Shown here: one piece after another, positions 60,381-64,000 of the stretch
How positions within the stretch are numbered: position 1 is the stretch's first letter
Layout of the letters: each line of letters starts with the position of its first letter
Assembly (NCBI GenBank): GCA_958296185.1
Contig: CATQIB010000013.1
Coordinates: 62,001 to 126,000 of the forward strand
Length of the DNA: 64,000 bases
From: an uncultured Mesonia sp.
Lineage (GTDB): Bacteria; Bacteroidota; Bacteroidia; Flavobacteriales; Flavobacteriaceae
Reading direction: 5' to 3'
Position numbers and translations under genes: made by a program
The notes under the pieces: generated by a model
Databases searched by the model: none
The model's input: only the letters and a program-made list of their open reading frames with translations
What the model was told of the DNA's origin: nothing

Positions 60381-62732
60381 ATGAAAAAGATTACCTTATT
60401 GTTTTGCCTGCTTAGCTTTAATGTTTGGTGTCAAGAAAAAGTCAAGCTTCAAGGTGAGATACTTCATCAAGAGGAAGGAGTAGCCTTTGCAAACGTTAGC
60501 GTATTGAATCAATCAATTGGAACCGCAACCGACTTGCAAGGTAACTTTGAACTTCATTTAACCCCTGGTCAACACGTATTAAAGGTGCAAGCAATTGGTT
60601 TTAAAACCCAAGAGATTGCTATAGATATAAATAATAAGAATGCAAAAAAGCTACATATTTCGCTTGAAGCGGATTTGTTAGGCTTAGACCAAGTTGTGGT
60701 TAGCGCTACTCGCAACCGTATTAGTAAAAAAGAAGCGCCTGTAATAGTTAATGTTCTAAGCAATAAGCTATTTCGTGCCACCCAGTCGATATCATTGGCC
60801 GATGGTCTAAATTTTCAACCCGGCGTACGCGTAGAGACCAACTGCCAAAATTGTGGTTTTACGCAAGTTCGTTTGAATGGTTTGGGTGGCGAGTACACCC
60901 AAATATTAGTCAACAGTCGCCCGGTTTTTAGTGCCCTAAATGGCGTTTATGGTCTTGAACAAATTCCCGTGAGTATTATAGATCGAGTAGAGGTAGTACG
61001 CAGCGGTGGTTCGGCTCTGTTTGGAGCCAATGCCATTGCAGGAACAGTGAATGTTATTACTAAAGATCCGGTTTTGAATCAATGGGAGGTGCAAACAGAT
61101 TTTGCTTCTATAGATGCCAAAAGCACAGATCGGGTTATCAATGCAAGTGCTTCTATAGTTAGCGACGACCTCAACAGCGGTTTAAGTATTTTTGGTACTT
61201 CGAGAGATAGGCAGTCTTATGATGCCGATCAAGATGGTTTTAGTGAAATTACAGCCTTGTCCAATACCAGTTTTGGTACTAAGGCATTTTTAAAAACAAA
61301 CGAATACAACCGCATTGGTATAGATTTTACTGCCATTCGTGAATACCGTCGGGGCGGAGACCGACTAAATTTAGCTCCACAATTTACTGACATAACCGAA
61401 GAGTTAGACCACAACACCCTATTTGCAGGTGCAGATTACCAACAATTTTCTAAAGATTACAAACATGAATTTACAGGCTATATCTCTGTGCAACATACCG
61501 ATAGAGAAAGCTTTTATGGCGGACTGGGTGGAGGCAGAACTTATGCAGATTCTATTGCGGCCAACAATGCTTTTGGAAACACAAAAGATATAGCTTTGGT
61601 GGCAGGAACCAAACACGTATATGCTTTTAACGATAAAAACAAATTAACTACAGGTCTTGAGTATCAACGCAATGACACTCAAGATGAGATCAATGGCTAC
61701 AACCGACTTATCGATCAACAGGTAAATAGTTACAGTATCTATAGTCAACTGGAATGGAAACCGATACAAAAACTCACTACGCTAATCGGTGCCCGTTTAG
61801 ATCACGTTGAGCTAAAAGGCCTATACACGCTAGCCAATATTCGCAGAGCAGCCGATTTTACACAAACCGAAATCAACCCACGCTTAACCCTATTGTACGA
61901 TTTTAATGCCAATCTTCAATTTAGGGGTGGCTACGCGCGAGGTTTTAGAGCCCCACAAGCCTTTAATGAAGATTTACATGTTTCTTCTGTAGGAGGAGAG
62001 CCTCAATTTGTAATACTATCTGATGCGCTAGAAAGCGAATACTCTAATGCTTATACTGCATCGTTTAATTACACCAAAAATTTTAAAAAGGTGCAAACCA
62101 ATTTCCTTATTGAAGGCTTTTATACACAAATCAATAATCCGTTTACCATAGTAAGCACCGGAAGCTCTTTACCAAACGGATCAATTTTAGAGGAAACCAG
62201 AAACGGTGAAGGCGCGCAGGTAAAAGGTATCAATACAGAATTTAGTATTTCGCCCAGTAAAGACTTTTATCTTCAATTAGGCGCTACCGTTCAAGAATCG
62301 CGATACAAAAATGCACAAGTATTATTTGAAGCCGACCCCAATACTCCCCAAGAAAATACAGTATTCACCAAGCAGTTTGTGCGCGCACCAGACGTTTATG
62401 GCTTTTTAAATGCCAATTGGCAGTTATTGCCATCAACACGATTAGATGTAACGGGCAGCTACACCGGAAGCATGCTAGTACCTCGAGTAGTAAGTGAAAC
62501 GGGATTTATACGCTTAAACCGATCGGAATCTTTCTTTGATTTGGGTTCTAAAATCACCTATCACTTTGATATAAACCCAAGATTTCACGTCGAACTTAGT
62601 GGTGGCGTAAAAAACATTTTTAATGCTTACCAAGACGATTTTGATCAAGGACCAGCCCGTGACTCTGATTATATTTACGGTCCGGCCCTGCCACGAACCT
62701 ATTTCATAGGCTTGCGTTTTGGTGATTTTTAA
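60381..62732 (+). CDS. TonB-dependent outer-membrane receptor
   Basis: This gated outer-membrane transporter has a signal peptide (ending NVWC, Q20-21). A CarboxypepD_reg-like domain at about 22-105 follows. The plug domain (about 115-230: QVVVSATRNRISKKEAPVIVNVLSNKLFRATQS ... LFGANAIAGTVNVITKDP) and a barrel to the final strand YFIGLRFGDF complete it. The plug holds the unusual pair NCQNCGFTQVRLNGLGG; a Cys pair at that site could bind metal. It lacks the SusC-type architecture (783 aa). Regulation through the shared operators suggests it carries the metal or a metal chelate that the ABC transporter takes in. Confidence 0.94.
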   Translation: MKKITLLFCLLSFNVWCQEKVKLQGEILHQEEGVAFANVSVLNQSIGTATDLQGNFELHLTPGQHVLKVQAIGFKTQEIAIDINNKNAKKLHISLEADLLGLDQVVVSATRNRISKKEAPVIVNVLSNKLFRATQSISLADGLNFQPGVRVETNCQNCGFTQVRLNGLGGEYTQILVNSRPVFSALNGVYGLEQIPVSIIDRVEVVRSGGSALFGANAIAGTVNVITKDPVLNQWEVQTDFASIDAKSTDRVINASASIVSDDLNSGLSIFGTSRDRQSYDADQDGFSEITALSNTSFGTKAFLKTNEYNRIGIDFTAIREYRRGGDRLNLAPQFTDITEELDHNTLFAGADYQQFSKDYKHEFTGYISVQHTDRESFYGGLGGGRTYADSIAANNAFGNTKDIALVAGTKHVYAFNDKNKLTTGLEYQRNDTQDEINGYNRLIDQQVNSYSIYSQLEWKPIQKLTTLIGARLDHVELKGLYTLANIRRAADFTQTEINPRLTLLYDFNANLQFRGGYARGFRAPQAFNEDLHVSSVGGEPQFVILSDALESEYSNAYTASFNYTKNFKKVQTNFLIEGFYTQINNPFTIVSTGSSLPNGSILEETRNGEGAQVKGINTEFSISPSKDFYLQLGATVQESRYKNAQVLFEADPNTPQENTVFTKQFVRAPDVYGFLNANWQLLPSTRLDVTGSYTGSMLVPRVVSETGFIRLNRSESFFDLGSKITYHFDINPRFHVELSGGVKNIFNAYQDDFDQGPARDSDYIYGPALPRTYFIGLRFGDF

Positions 62733-62820
62733 TCAACACCGAGAACCCGTTTTTCGAGGTATTTTTTTTTAGCCATATATTTATACCTATACCACGGGTT
62801 CTTTTTAAATTCGATTAACT

Positions 62821-63297
62821 ATGCGTTATATTATTGTTTTTCTTTACGGATTTTTTCTAAGTACCACCGCCAATTTTGCGCAAGAAAAAGAACAAATAAA
62901 CTGGAAGACTTGGGAAGAGCTCGACCAAAGTTTAGCCAAAAAACCAAAACCTGTTTTTCTGTTTTTAGAAGCCGAGTGGTGCGTTTATTGCAAAAAAATT
63001 GATCGGGTAGCCTTTAAAAACCCCGAGGTAATTAAACAACTGAATCAAAACTATTATGCTGTTCGCATGGATGTAAATAGCACCCAACCTATATTTTTTG
63101 ATCAACAATGGTTTCACAATACCGAAGCCAGATCAAAGCAAAATGCTGTACATGAATTAGCAAAGCTATTCATCAACCAACCTGAAAAAGGAATAAGGCT
63201 TCCCGCTACGCTTATTTTAGACCAAAGTTTCAGGCTAAAGCAACGCCTCTTTAGTTATTACACCTCCAAACAACTACTCAACATCCTATCAGATTAA
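62821..63297 (+). CDS. Periplasmic thioredoxin-family protein
   Basis: The 158-aa protein has a signal peptide (ending ANFAQ) and a thioredoxin fold with active-site CxxC in FLEAEWCVYCKKIDRVAF. A typical cis-proline region LPATLILDQ is present. This is the DUF255/thioredoxin_7 style found in disulfide reduction at the envelope. It lies 88 nt after the TonB receptor stop, perhaps in the same transcript. Its stop overlaps the convergent TerB-DnaJ gene by 4 bp. Confidence 0.88.
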   Translation: MRYIIVFLYGFFLSTTANFAQEKEQINWKTWEELDQSLAKKPKPVFLFLEAEWCVYCKKIDRVAFKNPEVIKQLNQNYYAVRMDVNSTQPIFFDQQWFHNTEARSKQNAVHELAKLFINQPEKGIRLPATLILDQSFRLKQRLFSYYTSKQLLNILSD

Positions 63298-64000
63298 AGT
63301 CCGCGTTCTTTTTGAATTTGTTCATAAGCTTGTTGCACGCGCATAAATTTTTCTTGAGCGCCTTTTTTATAAGCTTCATCCATTCCCACCAATTTATCTG
63401 GGTGGTACTTTTTTGCCATGGTCCTAAACGCCTTTTTCACTTCTGCATCGCTAGCCGATTTATCGATTTCAAGAATTTTATAGGCGCTACTGCTATCGTG
63501 AGTATTAACAAACATAGCCTTGATGCTCTCAAAATCATTTTGGGTAAGTTGAAAATGACTTGCAATACGCTTAAGCTGATAAATTTCTGCGGCTGAGATA
63601 TGCCCATCGGCTTGCGTAATACCAAATAAAAAATGAAGAATTTGCAAGCGTACCTCATATCTCGTTCGGGCTCTAATGTAGGCACAGATACGTACTAAAT
63701 CTATGCTTCGGTGTTTAATTACCTCATTAAAGGTTTTAAATGTAGCATTGGCGCGTTCTTTACCATAGGCTTGCACAAAGTAAGATCTTACATAATCTAG
63801 TTCACGCTGATTTACACGACCATCTGCCTTGATAATTACCGAGCAAAGGCTTAGTAAATTGAGTTCAAAATCTTTAGGGGAAACTTGAGTTTTTCGGCTT
63901 TCAAAATACCGGCTAAAATCACCTTTAGAAGAAGAATTCCCCGCACTAACCGATCCAAAAATGCGATCTAAAATAGAACCCAAAAAGAATCCGGCTATTG
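63294..64000 (-). CDS. TerB-DnaJ (DjlA-like) co-chaperone, 5' end beyond the window
   Basis: The protein has a TerB-like helical domain (about 20-150 of the visible part: LLSLCSVIIKADGRVNQRELDYVRSYFVQ ... FLFGITQADGHISAAEIYQLKRIA). A C-terminal J domain has HPD (AKKYHPDKLVGMDEAYKKGAQEKFMRVQQAYEQI). The frame is open to the window edge, and the residues before GSILDRIFG read AGFFL, a glycine-rich membrane segment typical of DjlA-like proteins. A TTG at 63983 is probably not the true start. The J domain should stimulate a DnaK. Confidence 0.9.
   Translation of the reverse strand, partial: IAGFFLGSILDRIFGSVSAGNSSSKGDFSRYFESRKTQVSPKDFELNLLSLCSVIIKADGRVNQRELDYVRSYFVQAYGKERANATFKTFNEVIKHRSIDLVRICAYIRARTRYEVRLQILHFLFGITQADGHISAAEIYQLKRIASHFQLTQNDFESIKAMFVNTHDSSSAYKILEIDKSASDAEVKKAFRTMAKKYHPDKLVGMDEAYKKGAQEKFMRVQQAYEQIQKERGL

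Noticed and set aside
63294-63983. TTG at 63983 as the start of the TerB-DnaJ gene
   Set aside because: The frame stays open to the window edge, and the residues before it (AGFFL) look like part of the usual N-terminal membrane segment.

Overview
The window looks like the chromosome of a member of the Bacteroidota, most likely a marine-type Flavobacteriaceae. It is AT-rich. Many genes have the Bacteroidota promoter -7 element TAnnTTTG close to the start. Secreted proteins carry type IX secretion (T9SS) C-terminal sorting domains. Family-level markers include DUF4494, DUF3109 and DUF4412 proteins, an M36 peptidase with PA domain, a FeoB-associated Cys-rich protein and CarboxypepD_reg TonB receptors.

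Positions 1-7824 hold a complete type II-C CRISPR-Cas locus. A 46-nt repeat array (28 full repeats plus one cut by the window edge, 28 spacers) reads rightward. It converges on a leftward cas9-cas1-cas2 operon at a shared hairpin. A compact tracrRNA with a 22-nt perfect anti-repeat, its own promoter and a terminator is transcribed divergently from cas9. The array leader lies outside the window on the left.

Positions 8.6-18.3 kb encode a TPR sensor kinase and LuxR-type regulator, a small protein of unknown function, a collar-domain protein, a 1712-aa T9SS adhesin with beta-helix, PKD and repeat domains, and an outer-membrane barrel. Positions 18.3-22.2 kb are accessory DNA: AT-rich orphan genes separated by structured, integron-cassette-like spacers, a CrtA-like pair, and a truncated, frameshifted outer-membrane gene. 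Positions 22.2-24.8 kb are an arsenic operon (arsR, DUF6428, phosphatase-type reductase, acr3).

Positions 24.8-48.8 kb are mostly housekeeping and envelope genes: duplicated lipoproteins, one with a G9-tract frameshift; MscS; HupE/UreJ; dCMP deaminase; a CtpA-like protease; MarC; dGTPase; M36 peptidase; dxs; tadA; pncB-pncA; and secreted hydrolase and barrel proteins. Positions 49.1-50.06 kb hold an intact tRNA-Asn followed by a tandem 393-bp repeat. Each unit contains a GIY-YIG nuclease gene whose 3' end is made of tRNA sequence, plus a copy of the tRNA-Asn 3' half and terminator.

Positions 50.1-64 kb encode RseP, an SCO protein, the FeoAB iron transporter with its small Cys-rich partner, and a metal uptake locus. 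That locus is a DtxR-family regulator, a TroA-type binding protein, an ATPase and two permeases with C-terminal winged-helix-like extensions. It is divergent from a TonB receptor, and the shared intergenic region carries two matching palindromic operator candidates. A thioredoxin-like protein and an edge-truncated TerB-DnaJ protein close the window.
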